Assembly: GCA_965602945.1 (NCBI GenBank)
Contig: CBFDBC010000199.1
Span: 1-6,485, forward strand
Source: JAUXEH01 sp965602945
Lineage (GTDB): Bacteria; Acidobacteriota; Aminicenantia; Aminicenantales; Aminicenantaceae
Direction: 5' to 3'
DNA: 6,485 nucleotides
The notes under the pieces were generated by a model. The model had not been told where the DNA came from. It searched no databases and saw nothing but the letters and a program-made list of their open reading frames with translations. This document shows, in pieces, positions 5,147 to 6,485 of the stretch; position 1 is the first letter of the stretch; every line of letters begins with the position of its first letter. The position numbers and the translations under genes were made by a program.

Positions 5147-6457
5147 ATGTCCAAGGTCCTCCTCTCACCTCCCCGCCTGGCCGAAAAGATCCTGCGGCGG
5201 ATGTCTCTCTACGAAGATGATTTCCTTTGGACCGGAGACCTGGAAGAGGAATTCAGAGCAAGAGCCGTCGAGGCCGTGCCGAAAAGGGCCAGGATCTGGT
5301 ATCTGAGTCAACTGCTGCGGGCCTTCCCGGCCTATACACAATATCTGGGTTACTGGAGCTGTGTCATGCTGAAAAACTACTTCATTACCGCTCTGCGCAA
5401 TCTGAGGCGGAGGAAGGTTTTGTCTTTTTTGAATCTTTCGGGCCTGGCCCTCGGGATCACATGCTTTATGTTGATCTCCCTGTACGTGCAGTCCGAACTG
5501 GATTTCGATAGGTTCCATCAGGACGTGGACCGGATCTACCGTGTCTGTTCGGAACATCCTTTTGTCTATCACGGCAAGAACCAGAGTGCGATAACGCCGG
5601 CTCCTCTGGCTCCAGCCCTGAAGCAGGACCTGCCCGAGATTTTAAATTCCGTTCGTTTCACCGACGCCAACAACGTCCTCCTCTCCGCGAACGAGAAGGT
5701 CTTCCTGGAGGACTCGGTGTTCTTCGCGTCACCCGAGATCTTCGAGGTTTTTTCATTCCCCCTGCTCGCGGGCGATCCGGCCGGGGCCCTTTCCAGTTCT
5801 CCCTACTCCATGGTCATCTCGGAACGGATGGCGCAAAAATATTTCGATGAGGAGAATCCGCTGGGACGTACGATCAGATACGGCCAGGATCAGGACTTCA
5901 AGATCACGGGGATCCTGCGGGACATACCGGAGAATTCTCACATCAAGGCGGAATTCATAGTGCCGTTCAAGACGTATGGGCTCCTCAACGACCGCGTTGA
6001 CTTCTCGTCCTGGAGCCAATCCGAGTTCTACACCTACATCAAGGTTCGTGAGGATACCGACAGGGCGCGGCTCGAGGGCAAGCTCCAGCCCTACCAGGAG
6101 AGGTCCTTCATGCCGAGTCAGGAGAGCAAGGGATACCGCTATTTCCTGCAGCCGATGACCAAGATCCACCTGTACTCGGACCTGATCGGTGAGATCGGCC
6201 CGAACAATAACATCAGGAACATCGTCGTTTTTGCCTTCATCGCCATCCAGATCCTGGTCATAGCTTGCAAACCCCGTATCGATTGCCATTGTTTGCAGAG
6301 AGTGCGATCTTCACGAGCGCCGCTCATTTGGAGCTTCGAATGCTTGAGGCAAGGTGTTGGGAGGGCGAAGTCCCGGCAGAGCCGCACGTGGATTCGGATC
6401 GACGACTCGATCGGCTCGGCGGGAACCTCGCCCTCCCCGTTGTTAGACAGCGCCTAA
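5147..6457 (+). pseudogene. ABC-transporter permease (prefix domain + MacB/FtsX type), 3' part replaced; probably non-functional
   Basis: The frame codes 436 residues, of which about 1-374 look like the family. Residues 8-70 are the short N-terminal prefix (RLAEKILRR...GDLEEEFRARA...WYLSQLLRAFP) fused to permeases that travel with PadR. Then come MLKNYFITALRNLRRRKVLS (74-93), TM1 at about 94-114, and a MacB-type periplasmic domain at about 115-350, including ELDFDRFHQDVDRIYRV and MAQKYFDEENPLGRTI. TM2 begins at 359 (NIVVFAFIAIQILVIAC). Relatives continue IAC-(I/V)N-(Y/F)-MNL and run to roughly 800 residues with further TM helices. Here everything after C374 (base 6268) is a 62-residue unrelated, low-complexity tail read through a repeat element. 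No ATPase gene is present. The start at 5147 lies 5 bp after the padR stop and has no clear Shine-Dalgarno, which suggests translational coupling. A second start at M74 would give the prefix-less form. Confidence 0.82.
6359..6437. repeat. REP-like interspersed palindromic repeat (long imperfect hairpin)
   Basis: Two 25-nt arms, GGGAGGGCGAAGTCCCGGCA+GAGCC (6359-6383) and its near-complement (6413-6437), pair at 21 of 25 positions. Inside them GATCG (6397-6401) and CGATC (6408-6412) form a second stem around a 6-nt loop. In one frame the element reads EGEVPAEP...LGGNLALP, a translated signature I recall from repeat-derived spurious proteins in Planctomycetes/Verrucomicrobia-type and other environmental genomes. 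That link is memory, not a search. Such elements are non-coding and often mobilised in trans. Confidence 0.65.
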
Positions 6458-6485
6458 TGAAGAACGCCTAATGAAGAACGCCTAA
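6451..6485. repeat. 14-bp tandem repeat (CGCCTAATGAAGAA) running off the window end
   Basis: Two perfect copies (6451-6464, 6465-6478) are followed by the first 7 bases of a third (6479-6485). The total copy number is unknown because the array meets the window edge. Each unit carries a tiny ATG-to-TAA frame (MKNA), with the next ATG overlapping the stop as TAATG. The permease frame terminates in the first unit (TAA at 6455-6457). Confidence 0.85.

Larger units (their letters stand above)
6269..6485. other. Non-permease sequence joined at the permease breakpoint; no gene seen
   Basis: From about base 6269 homology to the permease stops in all three forward frames that I can read. The stretch holds no recognisable protein. 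It contains a small perfect palindrome (GAGCG-C-CGCTC, 6315-6325), the large REP-like hairpin (6359-6437) and a 14-bp tandem repeat up to the last base. It is best described as an inserted or recombined intergenic repeat region. An assembly join at a repeat is the main alternative. Confidence 0.6.

Noticed and set aside
6265..6471. Small protein reading through the hairpin (EGEVPAEP...NLALP)
   Set aside because: This frame is created by the palindromic repeat itself. It has no ribosome site and resembles known repeat-derived spurious proteins.
6441..6485. Integron attC-like site (GTTAGAC next to GCCTAA repeats)
   Set aside because: GTTAGAC fits the GTTRRRY core, but no RYYYAAC partner at the right distance is present. 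The GCCTAAT copies are explained by the tandem repeat, and no integrase or cassette is visible.
6451..6485. Start of a CRISPR array
   Set aside because: The repeated units are 14 bp and directly abutting with no spacers, and no cas gene is present.

Overview
The window looks like a piece of chromosome from an uncultured, moderately GC-rich Gram-negative bacterium. Pointers to this are a lipoprotein sulfatase with a lipobox, a Tat-exported periplasmic MsrP, and a PadR plus prefix-fused ABC permease pair of the kind common in Acidobacteriota/Aminicenantes- and KSB1-like lineages. An interspersed palindromic repeat of a type I associate from memory with Planctomycetes/Verrucomicrobia-like and other environmental genomes is also present. 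The phylum cannot be fixed from this sequence alone.

Layout. (1) 1-881, minus: the 5' part of a membrane signalling protein (two TM helices, an extracytoplasmic helical sensor region, HAMP, then the first residues of a GGDEF domain). It runs off the left edge and has a good sigma70-type promoter at 935-963. (2) 1042-2178, plus: an M48A (Ste24-type) integral-membrane zinc protease, divergent from gene 1 and possibly read from a leaderless mRNA. (3) 2162-3112, minus: msrP, the Tat-exported molybdenum subunit of the periplasmic methionine-sulfoxide reductase. It converges on the protease with a 17-bp overlap, and no msrQ is visible. (4) 3201-4688, minus: a lipoprotein sulfatase of the iduronate-2-sulfatase-like type with an unusual C-G-A-S-R active-site motif. 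(5) 4815-5141, plus: a PadR-family repressor. (6) 5147-~6268, plus: an ABC-transporter permease (prefix domain, TM1, MacB-type periplasmic domain, start of TM2) sitting 5 bp behind padR. Its homology stops abruptly inside TM2. (7) ~6269-6485: sequence unrelated to the permease, with a large REP-like imperfect hairpin (6359-6437) and a 14-bp tandem repeat that reaches the window end.

How the parts fit. Four of the six genes act at or outside the membrane (sensor, membrane protease, periplasmic sulfoxide repair, surface or periplasmic sulfatase). The padR-permease pair looks like a self-regulated transporter operon that repeat-associated sequence has broken. I see no single coherent multi-gene system. 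The most unusual items are the repeat-associated truncation, the CxAxR sulfatase with a possibly hairpin-bridged ribosome site, and the dyads sitting on predicted promoters. No tRNA, rRNA, CRISPR array, transposase gene or convincing intrinsic terminator was seen.
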